Source of the DNA: Alphaproteobacteria bacterium
GTDB taxonomy: Bacteria; Pseudomonadota; Alphaproteobacteria; Caulobacterales; Hyphomonadaceae
DNA length: 64,000 bases
NCBI GenBank assembly: GCA_016125405.1
Contig: WGLW01000003.1
Coordinates: 1-64,000, forward strand
Reading direction: 5' to 3'
Under the pieces are notes generated by a model. The model worked only from the letters and a program-made list of their open reading frames with translations. It made no database searches and was not told where the DNA came from. The translations under genes were made by a program, and so were the position numbers. Of this stretch, positions 35,915 through 45,891 are shown in pieces. Position 1 is the first letter of the stretch, and each line of letters starts with the position of its first letter.

Positions 35915-36319
35915 ATGAGAGGCGGCAATTTGAGTGAGTGGGACCGGCGAAGGCTCGCTACCGGTATCGGCGTTGCAGTTCTGGCGGTGCAATGCTTGCC
36001 TGCTTTTGCGCAAACCTCCGGATCTCCGAGCGAGAAAAGCCCTGCCGCAGAGAACCTGCTGATCCATTCGAGCCCGGGTTTCGGCGGCCACACGCATAAC
36101 CTCTTGATCCCCTACTCGGTTCTCGATGAGCCGCCCCTACAGGGTATAAGGCTGGAGTCCACTACGAGCCTGTTTCACACCCACTCTGTGGCGCTAACCA
36201 GAGAGCAGCTTGTCAAAGTGCGCCACGGAGAAGTTGTCGCCGTCAAGGCAAGTAGCCACACGTTCTCGATCGCACTAACCGACCCCCGCTCGCCGCACGA
36301 GCATCGGGTTTCCGGGTAA
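35915..36319 (+). CDS. Small exported protein with repeated His motifs
   Basis: A 134-residue protein with a charged N-terminus, a hydrophobic signal (LATGIGVAVLAVQCLPAFAQ), and a mature part that repeats a His pattern: GGHTHNLLIPYSVL (58-71), LFHTHSVALTREQLVKVRHG (87-106) and SSHTFSIALT (113-122). The layout suggests beta repeats with metal-binding His residues, as in small exported proteins carrying GHTHTVTLT-type repeats. The function is unknown. CAGAGG precedes the ATG. The neighbours are the ECF41-like factor and a GST, so a stress role is possible but unproven. Confidence 0.55.
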   Translation: MRGGNLSEWDRRRLATGIGVAVLAVQCLPAFAQTSGSPSEKSPAAENLLIHSSPGFGGHTHNLLIPYSVLDEPPLQGIRLESTTSLFHTHSVALTREQLVKVRHGEVVAVKASSHTFSIALTDPRSPHEHRVSG

Positions 36320-36391
36320 CGCCTGAAACCGACCCGACTTGATATTGCCGACTACAGACATTGACCCGTCTGGCGATTTACGTCGCCCGAA

Positions 36392-37015
36392 TTAGATCGC
36401 CATTTCTTCAGCAAGTGCATGTTTGACGCTTTCTCTGCTGAGCATGCGTTCGCGGTGTTCCGCTACGCGTGGAACGAGCGAAGGATCAACACCATCGGCT
36501 TCGAGCCACTGCGCAAGCGTGAACAGGTAGGGATCCGCGATGGTGTAGGCGTCACCCATTACCCATGGTCCTCGCAGTATGTGGCGATCGATCAATTCGA
36601 AACAGGCGCCGACCGACTCCGGAACTTTCTTTTGCATGGCGGTGATTGCGCCTGCATCGTCGGCCCAGCGATAGCCGCGCATTCTGTGTGCGTGAGCCAC
36701 GTGGACGGTCGAACAGAGGTAGCTGTTGAACGCTTGAATTTCGGCAAACCTGAAGGGATCGTCGAACGGAGTAAGGGCCGCTTCAGGATAGCTATGGGCA
36801 ACAAACGCAAGCATCGCCGGCGTCTCGGTGAGGACGCCACGCGGAGTAAGCAGAGCTGGCACCCGAGCCTTTGGGTTGATTCTCAGGAACTCTGGCGACC
36901 GCTGTTCCGTCTTGCTGAAATCAATACGGCGGAGCGCATATGCTGCCCGCGCATCCACAAGCGCGATGTGCGTCGCTAGAGAACAAGTGTGCGGCGTGTA
37001 GAAGAGTTGAAACAT
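36392..37015 (-). CDS. Glutathione S-transferase family protein
   Basis: A 207-residue GST. MFQLFYTPHTCSLATHIAL is the N-terminal thioredoxin-like strand/helix with the catalytic-type Ser/Cys region, PKARVPALLTPRGVLTETPA is the glutathione-binding loop, and the C-terminal helical domain contains WVMGDAYTIADPYLFTLAQW. It is close to the beta-class and related bacterial GSTs. The start at 37015 was selected because GAGGGGA precedes the ATG; upstream codons have no support. It is unrelated in close detail to the GST gene at the left end. Confidence 0.82.
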   Translation of the reverse strand: MFQLFYTPHTCSLATHIALVDARAAYALRRIDFSKTEQRSPEFLRINPKARVPALLTPRGVLTETPAMLAFVAHSYPEAALTPFDDPFRFAEIQAFNSYLCSTVHVAHAHRMRGYRWADDAGAITAMQKKVPESVGACFELIDRHILRGPWVMGDAYTIADPYLFTLAQWLEADGVDPSLVPRVAEHRERMLSRESVKHALAEEMAI

Positions 37016-37131
37016 GTGGCGTCCCCTCAATGGGCTCCGTCGTATACCACCTGTCAGCGGCTGAAAAAGGCCGTGCTCTACCCACTCGACGCTCTTCCGG
37101 TCTAGACGAAGAGCGGTGAACGACCGCAATG

Positions 37132-37298
37132 GGCCGAGGCTGTGTGAAAACGCCGGCACGACGCAAAGCTGCGAAATGAAATTGCGCGCGCAAAGTCTAG
37201 TTGAACGAAGCCATTCGCACGTAAGTATTGATGGCGCGGTCGGCGCCAGTTCCGACCTCTCAAAATCGGCGCTGGAGCGTTTTCACACAGCCTCGGCC
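37132..37298. mobile_element. MITE-like element with 22-bp perfect terminal inverted repeats
   Basis: The ends 37132-37153 and 37277-37298 are exact reverse complements over 22 bp and contain the core GGCTGTGTGAAAACG, which I recall from ends of some proteobacterial insertion sequences. The 167-bp interior has no transposase. No target-site duplication is obvious. It is a non-autonomous element or an IS remnant. Confidence 0.6.
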
Positions 37299-37870
37299 AA
37301 ATCCGGCCTTCGAGTCCAGCTGTTACGAATGACTGGGTCCAGCCTGCGCGGACATCCAGGGTCTATCCTCCCCACACTCCCGGAAATCTCCCGCCGCCAT
37401 CGGCGACATGAAGAAAGTAATCCGACCGGCTTGCCGCGCGCCTACCTTTCCGGGGTCGCGCCTCACGATGGGCGGTCCGGACCGGCCAGGCCGGAGGCGC
37501 GATACGGCGGGCGTTTCAAGGCGCGCAGGGGCAACGCACCTGCAAGCCAAGGACGGCGTCCAGACCAAGGGACATCCGCGTCATGCGGGAGTGGAAGGCT
37601 CCACTAAGCGCGGCTGGGGTAGAGGTATTGGCCCCGTAAGCCAGGCGATGCAGCCAAGGCTGCAGGACGCTGCGGGTCCCGCGTTCGCGAAATCGCCGTG
37701 CGGGGCGTGGCTTTGGCCCGCCCATTCATTCGCCGGACGACTCGACCGGCACACGGACTGAAGCTGCGCCCCGCGCCTTTCATCTCGTGACGCGCCCACC
37801 CCATCCCTCCAGGCGCACACGCGTCGTGGAGCTTTCGGTGCTTGCGGGGTCTGGCGGCCAGAGACTGTCG
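37299..37870. other. Intergenic stretch without a supported gene
   Basis: About 570 bp between the MITE-like element and the GMC oxidoreductase gene. The open frames on both strands have unnatural composition (Arg/Pro/Gly-rich, no domains) and no ribosome sites. I see nothing that can be called. Together with 37016-37131 it makes 37016-37870 the longest gene-free stretch of the window. Confidence 0.4.
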
Positions 37871-39505
37871 TCAGACGCCCAGCCGTTCCTTCAGGTGATC
37901 GCCAACCCGCCAGGCGTTGGCGACAATCGTCAGCGTCGGGTTCACCGCCGCTGAAGAGCAGAAGACGCTGGCGTCGGTGATGTAGAGATTGTCGAGCTCG
38001 TGCGCCTTGCAGTTGGCGTCCACCACGCTCGATTTCGGATCATCGCCCATCCGCGTCGTGCCGCACATGTGCGCCGTACCGTAGAGCGGCAGCATCTGCG
38101 AAACCTGGAAGTGGTGGCGCAGGATCGATCCGTGCACGCCATCCTCGTTGAAATTGTCCATGGCGTGGTCGAGCTTCTGAACCAGCCGCTTGTGCCCGTC
38201 GAGATTGCCATGCGTGTAGTCGAGGTGGATGCGGCCATCCTTCAGACGCACGCGATTGTCGGGGCTCGGCAGGTCTTCCGAGATGCAGAGGAAAGCCAGC
38301 ATCCGCTCGGCGGCGGCGCCCGAGAGGAAATCCGGTATCGCGAACGGCGGAATGCCTTCTTCCTCCACCTGACCCTCGAGCACATGTCCGTCCATGTGCT
38401 CCAGCAACTGGATATGCCCCATCGGGTGGTCGAAACCGCCGGCGGGATCGTTCCAGTAGAAATCGTTGACATACATCGTCTTGGGGAAGGGTGCATTGAA
38501 CCGCGTCGGCGTGATCGAGACCATCGCCGACATGGTGTGGAACATGTAGTTGCGGCCCACCTGGTCCGATCCGTTGGCGAGGCCGTTTTCGTGTTCTGGC
38601 TGCGCGGATGCGAGCAGGATCGCCGCCGTGTTCACCGCGCCCGCCGCCAGCACCACGATGTCGCCAGAGAATTCCTCCGGCCCGTCTGGGCCGTCGACCA
38701 GGATGCGTCTGATCTCCTTGCCCGAGGGTCCGGTCTCCAGCCGCCGCACCTTGCGGTTGGGCAGAAGGGTGATGTTGGACCTGGGCAGGATCGGATCGAT
38801 GGCGATGGTGCGCGCATCCGCCTTGGCGCTGAGGAGGCAGGGATAGCCGCCACAGGTGAGGCAACGGATGCACTTGGAAAGTTCCGGATTGGCGTCGTCG
38901 CGCAGGATGCCGACCGGCAGGGCCGCGGGCTTCCATCCGAGCGATTTAAAATAGGTTTCGAGATTGGCGATCGTCGGATCGTGCTTCAGCGCCGGATAGA
39001 AGTAATCCGGTTCATTGCCCGGCTCGGTGGGATCGACGCCGCGTTTGCCGTGCACGTGCCAGAGCTTCTCGGCGTTGAGGTAATAGGGCGCCAGGTCGGT
39101 GTAGCTGATCGGCCACGCTGGCGAGACGCCGCCGCCCGCATGGGGCCGCGCGTCGAAGTCGCCGGGCCGCAGACGGAACAGCGCGGCGCCGTAGAAGGTC
39201 GTGTTGCCGCCGACCCAGTAATGCGTGTTGGGATGAAAGGGCTTGTTGGCCTTGTCGTACCAGAGCTCCTTGGTGCGATAGGCGCGATCCACGAACACGT
39301 AGGTGGAATTCCAGTTGTTCGGCCCGCGCTCAAGATACGGCCCGCGCTCAAGGATCAGGATCTTCTTGCCGGTCCCGGCCAGACTCTGCGCCAGCGATGC
39401 GCCGCCTGCACCCGAGCCGATCACCACCACATCGTAATGCGACGCGGCCGCGGCTTCCGAGGACTGACTCGGTTTCGTTTTTGATTTCGTCCCGGCTCTC
39501 GCCAT
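37871..39505 (-). CDS. GMC-family FAD oxidoreductase
   Basis: A 544-residue flavoprotein. The dinucleotide-binding motif is VVVIGSGAGGASLAQSLAG, with ILERGPYLERGPN and a THYWVGGNTTFYGAALFR substrate loop. The C-terminal GMC signature is around AHMCGTTRMGDDPKSSVVD and NPTLTIVANAWRVGDHL. A CIRCLTCGGYPC cluster of four Cys in the middle is found in a subset of GMC enzymes. It probably oxidises an alcohol or polyol with an external acceptor. The start after GGGAG at 39505 leaves 16 bp to the SDR stop, so the two are co-transcribed. Confidence 0.85.
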   Translation of the reverse strand: MARAGTKSKTKPSQSSEAAAASHYDVVVIGSGAGGASLAQSLAGTGKKILILERGPYLERGPNNWNSTYVFVDRAYRTKELWYDKANKPFHPNTHYWVGGNTTFYGAALFRLRPGDFDARPHAGGGVSPAWPISYTDLAPYYLNAEKLWHVHGKRGVDPTEPGNEPDYFYPALKHDPTIANLETYFKSLGWKPAALPVGILRDDANPELSKCIRCLTCGGYPCLLSAKADARTIAIDPILPRSNITLLPNRKVRRLETGPSGKEIRRILVDGPDGPEEFSGDIVVLAAGAVNTAAILLASAQPEHENGLANGSDQVGRNYMFHTMSAMVSITPTRFNAPFPKTMYVNDFYWNDPAGGFDHPMGHIQLLEHMDGHVLEGQVEEEGIPPFAIPDFLSGAAAERMLAFLCISEDLPSPDNRVRLKDGRIHLDYTHGNLDGHKRLVQKLDHAMDNFNEDGVHGSILRHHFQVSQMLPLYGTAHMCGTTRMGDDPKSSVVDANCKAHELDNLYITDASVFCSSAAVNPTLTIVANAWRVGDHLKERLGV

Positions 39506-39521
39506 GCCCAGTCGTCTCCCG

Positions 39522-40340
39522 TCAATCCTCGACGCGATACTTCTCGGCCGCCCCGCGTATGATAGCCGCAACCAGAGAGTCGGGAAGGTATTTCATGAGC
39601 CCTGCGGCAAACTGGTTGATCAGGCCGGGAATGACGACGGTGCGGCCTTTGTCGTTCGCCTTGAGCGTCGCCTCGACCACTGATTCGGCCGTCATGCGGT
39701 ATTTGCGGCCGGCCTCGTCCATCAATTCCTTCGTCCCGTTGGCGATGGCGAATTCGCTCTCGACAAATCCCGGAACGAGGCAGGTCACGCGCACGCCTTT
39801 CTTCCGGACTTCGGCGTCGAGCGACAGCGAGAACTTCAGCACGAAACTTTTGGCCGCCGGGTAGAGCGTGTGTCCGGCGGCGCCGGGCGACAGCGCGGCC
39901 ATGGAGCTAACATTGATGATTGATCCCCTGCGTCGCGCGATCATGCCGGCCAGCACCGCGTGCGTGAGGCCTGCGACCGCCACCACCAGCGTCATCGTGA
40001 AATCGCGCTGCTCCGCCCAGGTCGTCGCCGCGAACGTCTTCGGGATCGAATAACCGGCATTGTTGACCAGCATGTCGATCGTCCGCCCGCGCGCCTCGAC
40101 AGCTTCCATGACCGGAACATGCGCCTCGACGATGGACAGGTCGGCCTGGATGGCGAAGGCTTCGCACCCGTGCTGCGTCCGCAGTTGTTCAGCCAGCGCC
40201 TCCAGCCTGTCGAGGCGGCGCGCGACCAGGGCGAGATCGTAGCCGCGCGCGGCCAACGCACGGCTGAACGCCTCGCCAATGCCCGACGATGCGCCCGTTA
40301 CCAGCGCCAGCGGACGCTGCTTTTCCGGGGCGGGCGTCAC
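39522..40340 (-). CDS. Short-chain dehydrogenase/reductase
   Basis: A 272-residue classical [11 protein letters not shown] cofactor motif near the N-terminus, NNAG ([10 protein letters not shown]), catalytic Ser in INVSSMAAL, and YPAAK with Tyr and Lys. The long C-terminus ([20 protein letters not shown]) is hydrophobic and may bind the membrane. The start is set at a GTG (40340) that overlaps the oxoprolinase stop as GTGA; a GTG at 40367 is possible but would overlap further. An oxidation/reduction role alongside the GMC enzyme is likely. Confidence 0.82.
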   Translation of the reverse strand: MTPAPEKQRPLALVTGASSGIGEAFSRALAARGYDLALVARRLDRLEALAEQLRTQHGCEAFAIQADLSIVEAHVPVMEAVEARGRTIDMLVNNAGYSIPKTFAATTWAEQRDFTMTLVVAVAGLTHAVLAGMIARRRGSIINVSSMAALSPGAAGHTLYPAAKSFVLKFSLSLDAEVRKKGVRVTCLVPGFVESEFAIANGTKELMDEAGRKYRMTAESVVEATLKANDKGRTVVIPGLINQFAAGLMKYLPDSLVAAIIRGAAEKYRVED

Positions 40341-43300
40341 GTTTCGATTCCCGGTTTGCGGCCCCACCCGCCGCCACCGGGCGTTTCGATGACAATGGCG
40401 TCGCCGGGCGCCAGCTCCGCCTGCGCCACGCCGCCGAGCGGTTCAATCGTCCCGTCTGCGCGTTCGATCCATTCGCGTCCGCATGCTCCATCCTTGCCGC
40501 CGCTGAGGCCAAACGGGGCGACCGTCCGGCGCGAGGAGACAATCGACACGCTGGATCGCGCCAGAGCGCGAATCTTCCGGATGGCGCCGTCGCCGCCCAG
40601 ATATTCACCGTCGCCGCCCGATCCCCTTCGGACCGAAAACTGCTCGACCCGTACAGGCAGGCGCAACTCCATGATCTCAGGGTCCGTGATGCGCGTGTTG
40701 GTCATGTGCGTGTGCACGGCGGATGCTCCGTCGAAGCCCGGCCCGGCGCCTGCACCACCGCAGATCGTTTCGTAATACTGGAATGTGTCGTTGCCGATAA
40801 GGAGGTTGTTCATCGTCCCCTGACTGGCCGCGCTTGCCCCAAGCGCGCCAAGCAGCGCGTTGCAGATGGCCTGGCTGACCTCGGTGTTGCCCGCGACCAC
40901 GGCGCAGCCGGGCGCCGGTGACAGGAACGTTCCCTCCGGCACAATGATGCGAAGCGGCTTGAGGCAGCCTTCATTGAGCGGCAGGTCGTCCTCGATCAGG
41001 CAGCGGAAAACGTAAAGCACGGCCGCACGCGTCACCGCCGGCGGCGCGTTGAAATTTCCAGGCCGCTGGCCATCTGTTCCGGTAAAATCGATCACGGCTT
41101 CGCGGGCTGCATGGTCGACGGTGATCCTCACCCGCAGGTGTGAGCCATCGTCCATTTCATAGTCGAACGATCCGTCGATCAGCCAGTCGATTACGCGCCG
41201 CACGCTTTCTTCCGCGTTGGCCATGACGTGGCCCATGTAGGTCTCGACCGTTGGCCAGCCATAGCGCGCGACCAGCGCGCCAAGCTCGCGAATGCCCGCT
41301 TCGTTGGCGGCGATCTGGGCCTTGATGTCCGAGACATTGGTGTCCGGGTTGCGCGCCGGATATTCCGCATCGGCCAGCAGCCGGCGAAAGGCGTCCTCGC
41401 GGAACTCGCCTCCCTGTCGCAGCAAGAAGTTGTCGATCACGACGCCTTCCTCCGGTAGCCGGGTGGAATCCGGCGGCGTCGAGCCCGGCGTTCCGCCGCC
41501 AATGTCTGCGTGGTGGCCGCGATTGCCGACGAAGAACCGGATCGTTTGTCCCGTTTCGTCGAATACCGGAGCGATCACCGTCACGTCGGGCAGGTGCGTG
41601 CCGCCGTTGAACGGGTTGTTGAGTGCGATCATGTCGCCCGGTTTCAGTGTGTCGCGGCGGCTCGCGAGGACGGCGCGCACGCTTTCGCCCATGGCGCCGA
41701 GATGCACCGGCACATGCGGGGCGTTGGCGATCAATCCGCCGCTGGCGTCGAATAGGGCGCAGGAAAAATCCAGGCGCTCCTTGATGTTGACGCTGGTCGA
41801 GGTGTTTCGCAGCACGGCGCCCATGCGCTCCGCGGCGGCCATGAAGAGATTGTTGAACAGTTCGAGCCGCACCGGGTCGGGCGTTCCCGGGCTCTCCGTC
41901 GCAGGACGGGCGCGCGGCGTTGTCCGCTTCAGAAGCAGGTCGCCATGGAGCGCCGTCTCCGCGAGCCATCCCGGTTCGACCACGGTTGTCGCGATCGTCT
42001 CGCGGATCAGCGCCGGTCCCTCGATCCGATCTCCTGCGCGGAGCGCGGCGCGATCGTACACAGGCGCGTCGTGCGCGCGTCCACCGCTCCATATCGTAAC
42101 GGTTTCGAGCGCGGCTGGCGCCTCGCCGTCGCTTTCTGGCAGGGCAGGTTGCGACACGGCCTCGCCCGCGACGCTGGCTTCGACGTGCACCGCTTCAATG
42201 ATGAGCGCGCGTTCGGGTGTGGCGAAGCCGAAGCGGCGGCGGTGCGTTTCGTCAAACGCCGCGCGCATGGCGGGAAGTTCCGCGAAGTTCACTGGAAGGG
42301 AGGTGTCGGCGCCCTGGTAGCGAAGGTCGAGGGTGAAGGCGAGCCCCAGATCGGCTTGCGCCGTCATGGATTGCGCGAGCGTCGCCACCGCCTCCTGCGC
42401 CAGCGCGACGAGCGCACGTTCAGCCGCCGCGGCGCCGTCCTCGTCCAGCGGCAACTCGATGCCGCGCTGGCGAATCAGGCTCTGGTCGGCAAGGCCCATC
42501 CCATAGGCCGACAGAACGCCGGCCATGGGATGGATCAGAACGGACGACACGCCCAGTTCATCGGCGACGAGGCAGGCGTGCTGCCCACCTGCGCCGCCGA
42601 ATGACTGCAGCGCGAAGGATGCTGCATCGTGACCCTTTTCCAGCGACACCTGCTTCACCGCCTGCGCCATGTTGGCGACCGCAATGCGCAACAAACCTTC
42701 GGCAATGTCCCGTGGGTCGCGCCTGAGGCCGGTCGCGCGTTCGACTTCGGCCGCCAGCGCCGCGAATTTCTCCTCGACCACGGTGACATCGATCGGCTGA
42801 TCGCCGCTGGGGCCGAAGATCGAGGGAAAATGCGATGGCTGGATCTTCCCGGCCAGCACGTTGGCGTCGGTAACAGTGAGGGGTCCGCCGCGGCGATAGC
42901 AGGCAGGGCCGGGATCGGCGCCCGCGCTGTCTGGGCCCACCCTGAACCGTGCGCCGTCGAAATGCAGGATCGAACCGCCGCCTGCCGCCACGGTGTGGAT
43001 CGCCATCATCGGCGTGCGCAGCGCGACGCCGGCGACCTCCGAGTCGAAGGTACGTTCCAGCTGCCCGGCATAAAGGCAGACGTCCGTTGATGTGCCGCCC
43101 ATGTCGAAGCCGATGACGCCCGGGAAGCCCGCCGCCTCGCCCGTCCGCGCCGCGCCGACCATGCCGCCTGCGGGTCCGGACAGGATGGCGTCCTTCCCCT
43201 GGAAGGCGGCGGCGTCGGCAAGCCCGCCGTTGGACTGCATGAAGCGCAGCTTCGTGTCGCCCAGTTCGCCCGCAAGCCGGTCGACATAGCGGCGCAAGAC

Positions 43301-43951
43301 GGGAGAGAGATAGGCGTCCGCCACTGTGGTCTGCGCGCGCGGCAGCAGGCCGGCGAGCGGGCTGGCGACATGGCTCGTCGTCAGCTGGCCGAACCCGGCC
43401 TCCCGCGCCAGCAGGGCGACATGCCTTTCGGTTTGTGGATGCTTCCATGCGTGCATCAGGGCGATGGCGCAGGCCTCAAACCCGTCTTCGACGGCGCGCT
43501 TGAAGATCGCGCGCACGGCGGTTTCGTCCAGCGGCGCCAGTTCCCGGCCTTCAGGATCGACGCGGGCAGAGATTTCCTCCACGCGTTCGTAAAGGGGCGC
43601 CAGCTTGCGGATGTCGAGGTCGAACAGTTTCGGCCGCGCCTGATGGCCGATCTCCAGCAGGTCCGCGAACCCGGCGGTGATGACCAGCAATGTCCGCGCG
43701 CCCTTGCGCTCCAGCAGCGCGTTGGTGGCGACTGTCGTACCCATGCGGATTTCGTCGATTTGCCCGACAGGCAGCGGCGCATCGAGCGCAAGACCCAGCG
43801 CCATGCGAATGCCGGCGAGAGCCGCGTCCGGGTAACGCTCGGGGTGTTCGCTCAGCAGTTTCACGGTGCGGAAGGCGCCGTCCGGCTGGCGGGCGACTAC
43901 GTCCGTGAATGTGCCTCCGCGGTCAATCCAGAACCGCCAACCTGCCGTCAT
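40337..43951 (-). CDS. 5-oxoprolinase / hydantoinase A-B fusion
   Basis: A 1204-residue enzyme. The N-terminal ~690 residues are hydantoinase A-like with an actin-like ATPase start ([18 protein letters not shown]), [13 protein letters not shown] and [17 protein letters not shown]. The C-terminal ~500 residues are hydantoinase B-like ([44 protein letters not shown] at the end). The single-chain A-B order and length are those of ATP-dependent 5-oxoprolinase, which opens pyroglutamate to glutamate in glutathione turnover. N-methylhydantoinase-type substrates cannot be excluded. First gene of the oxoprolinase-SDR-GMC operon. Confidence 0.88.
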   Translation of the reverse strand: MTAGWRFWIDRGGTFTDVVARQPDGAFRTVKLLSEHPERYPDAALAGIRMALGLALDAPLPVGQIDEIRMGTTVATNALLERKGARTLLVITAGFADLLEIGHQARPKLFDLDIRKLAPLYERVEEISARVDPEGRELAPLDETAVRAIFKRAVEDGFEACAIALMHAWKHPQTERHVALLAREAGFGQLTTSHVASPLAGLLPRAQTTVADAYLSPVLRRYVDRLAGELGDTKLRFMQSNGGLADAAAFQGKDAILSGPAGGMVGAARTGEAAGFPGVIGFDMGGTSTDVCLYAGQLERTFDSEVAGVALRTPMMAIHTVAAGGGSILHFDGARFRVGPDSAGADPGPACYRRGGPLTVTDANVLAGKIQPSHFPSIFGPSGDQPIDVTVVEEKFAALAAEVERATGLRRDPRDIAEGLLRIAVANMAQAVKQVSLEKGHDAASFALQSFGGAGGQHACLVADELGVSSVLIHPMAGVLSAYGMGLADQSLIRQRGIELPLDEDGAAAAERALVALAQEAVATLAQSMTAQADLGLAFTLDLRYQGADTSLPVNFAELPAMRAAFDETHRRRFGFATPERALIIEAVHVEASVAGEAVSQPALPESDGEAPAALETVTIWSGGRAHDAPVYDRAALRAGDRIEGPALIRETIATTVVEPGWLAETALHGDLLLKRTTPRARPATESPGTPDPVRLELFNNLFMAAAERMGAVLRNTSTSVNIKERLDFSCALFDASGGLIANAPHVPVHLGAMGESVRAVLASRRDTLKPGDMIALNNPFNGGTHLPDVTVIAPVFDETGQTIRFFVGNRGHHADIGGGTPGSTPPDSTRLPEEGVVIDNFLLRQGGEFREDAFRRLLADAEYPARNPDTNVSDIKAQIAANEAGIRELGALVARYGWPTVETYMGHVMANAEESVRRVIDWLIDGSFDYEMDDGSHLRVRITVDHAAREAVIDFTGTDGQRPGNFNAPPAVTRAAVLYVFRCLIEDDLPLNEGCLKPLRIIVPEGTFLSPAPGCAVVAGNTEVSQAICNALLGALGASAASQGTMNNLLIGNDTFQYYETICGGAGAGPGFDGASAVHTHMTNTRITDPEIMELRLPVRVEQFSVRRGSGGDGEYLGGDGAIRKIRALARSSVSIVSSRRTVAPFGLSGGKDGACGREWIERADGTIEPLGGVAQAELAPGDAIVIETPGGGGWGRKPGIET

Positions 43952-44129
43952 ATGCGTCCATCTCCATCAGCCTGACGGCGGGGAATTTTGTGAGGCCATC
44001 CCTTTCACGCATCAGGAGTCTTGAAAAGGGACGCCCGCGCCGGCTGCGCAGCTCCAGATGTGGGTTTGTGGAAATCCGGCGCGACCTCTAGAGTTGGCGT
44101 CCAGGTTGCCTTGCAACGGAGTTGTCAGG

Positions 44130-45818
44130 ATGAGCCAGCTTTCGAAGGTCGCAGGCGCCACCGTACCGGCGCTGCTCGAGCACACCATCGGCGAGGCGCT
44201 TGATCGCGCTGTACGAAGCTGGCCCAAATCCGAAGCGCTGGTTTCGGTTCATCAGGACATCCGGTGGTCCTGGGCCGAGTTTGGCCAGCGCGTCGAAGCT
44301 GTCGCGGCGGGCCTGCTGTCCCTTGGCCTCAATCCCGGCGACCGCGTCGGCGTGTGGGCGCCCAACTGCGCCGAGTGGACGCTTGTGCAGTTTGCAACGG
44401 CAAAGGCCGGGCTGATCCAGGTCAACATCAATCCCGCCTACCGCCTCAGCGAAATCGAATACACGCTGAAGAAGGTGGGCGTGAAGGTTCTCGTCTCGGC
44501 CGAGCGGTTCAAGTCGAGCGACTACGCCGGGATGATCGAGACGCTCGCGCCGGAGATACCGACGTCGAAGCCAGGCGAGTTGAAATCGGCGCGGTTGCCG
44601 GACCTGAGGGGCGTGGTGCTGATCGGCGAGGGCGGGCGCGCGGGATGGGTGGCGTTCGACGAGTTGCCCATGCGAACCACCGGCCGCGATCTCGCTCGCA
44701 TCGCGGAGATCGGCGAGACGCTCGACCGCAACGATGCGATCAACATCCAGTTCACCTCGGGCACCACCGGCCTGCCCAAGGGTGCGACGCTCTCTCATCG
44801 CAATATTCTCAACAATGCGTACTTCGTCGGCGCAGCCATGGGCCTCGGAGAAGGCGACCGGCTGTGCATCCCCGTGCCGCTCTATCACTGTTTCGGCATG
44901 GTGATGGCCAACCTGGCCTGTGTCGTCCATGGCGCCACGATGATCTACGCTTCGGAAGGGTTTGAACCCTACGCCGTTCTCAGAGCCGTCGAGGAGGAGC
45001 GGTGCACCGGCCTGCACGGCGTGCCGACCATGTTCATCGCCGAACTGGAGCACCCCGACTTCGCGGGCTTCGACCTGAGTTCGCTGCGCACCGGCATCAT
45101 GGCTGGCTCACCCTGTCCGATCGAGGTGATGCGCAAGGTGATCGACCGGATGAACATGTCCGAGGTGGGCATCGCCTATGGCATGACGGAGACCAGTCCG
45201 GTCTCGTTCCAGACCGCGCGGAACGATCCGCTCGAGCGGCGCGTCTCGACGGTCGGCCGCGTTCAGCCGCATCTCGAGGTCAAGGTGATCGACGCCGAGG
45301 GCATGATCGTGCCGCGCGGAGAACCTGGAGAACTGTGCACGCGCGGTTATTCGGTGATGATCGGCTACTGGAACGATCCGGAACGGACGGCTGAAGTCCT
45401 CGACGACGAAGGCTGGATGCATACCGGCGACATCGGTGTGCTCGACGAGGAGGGCTATTGCAACATCGTCGGCCGCATCAAGGACATGGTGATCCGCGGC
45501 GGCGAGAACATCTACCCGCGCGAGGTCGAGGAATTTCTCTTTCGTCATCCCAAGGTGGAGGACGTGACGGTGGTTGGGATTCCCTGTCCGAAATACGGCG
45601 AGCAGCTATGCGCCTGGATCCGCTTGCGCGCGGGCGAAACCGCCGACCCGGCCGAGATCACCGATTTCTGCAAGGGCCAGATCGCGCATTTCAAGATTCC
45701 AGCCGTAATCCGGTTTGTCGATAGTTTCCCGATGACGGTGACGGGCAAGATCCAGAAGTTCGAAATCCGCAAGGCGATGATCGCCGAACTGGGCCTGGTG
45801 GAGGAGAAAACCGCTTGA
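44130..45818 (+). CDS. Medium/long-chain acyl-CoA synthetase
   Basis: A 562-residue adenylate-forming enzyme. The P-loop-like motif is [16 protein letters not shown], the A5 motif is [12 protein letters not shown], the A7 region is HTGDIG, the hinge is [16 protein letters not shown], and the C-terminal catalytic Lys is in [12 protein letters not shown]. It activates a carboxylic acid with ATP and CoA. It is close to the FadD/AcsA-like AMP-binding proteins used in fatty acid degradation. The start at 44130 follows TCAGGA. It is divergent from the oxoprolinase gene. Confidence 0.88.
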   Translation: MSQLSKVAGATVPALLEHTIGEALDRAVRSWPKSEALVSVHQDIRWSWAEFGQRVEAVAAGLLSLGLNPGDRVGVWAPNCAEWTLVQFATAKAGLIQVNINPAYRLSEIEYTLKKVGVKVLVSAERFKSSDYAGMIETLAPEIPTSKPGELKSARLPDLRGVVLIGEGGRAGWVAFDELPMRTTGRDLARIAEIGETLDRNDAINIQFTSGTTGLPKGATLSHRNILNNAYFVGAAMGLGEGDRLCIPVPLYHCFGMVMANLACVVHGATMIYASEGFEPYAVLRAVEEERCTGLHGVPTMFIAELEHPDFAGFDLSSLRTGIMAGSPCPIEVMRKVIDRMNMSEVGIAYGMTETSPVSFQTARNDPLERRVSTVGRVQPHLEVKVIDAEGMIVPRGEPGELCTRGYSVMIGYWNDPERTAEVLDDEGWMHTGDIGVLDEEGYCNIVGRIKDMVIRGGENIYPREVEEFLFRHPKVEDVTVVGIPCPKYGEQLCAWIRLRAGETADPAEITDFCKGQIAHFKIPAVIRFVDSFPMTVTGKIQKFEIRKAMIAELGLVEEKTA

Positions 45819-45891
45819 GTGACCGCGCGGCGCCCCTCGCGCGAGGCTGGCTGGCGTCTTACATAGGGGACAGGTCAAGAGGGAAAGGCGC

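Noticed and set aside
35695-36093. Minus-strand 132-codon frame
   Set aside because: It is antisense to the His-motif exported gene, which has a signal peptide and a ribosome site; no domain is visible in this frame.
37116-37761. Two plus-strand frames in the 37016-37870 gap
   Set aside because: One runs through the inverted-repeat element and both have Arg/Pro/Gly-rich composition without start signals. Considered as a transposase remnant, but no DDE-type motif can be seen.
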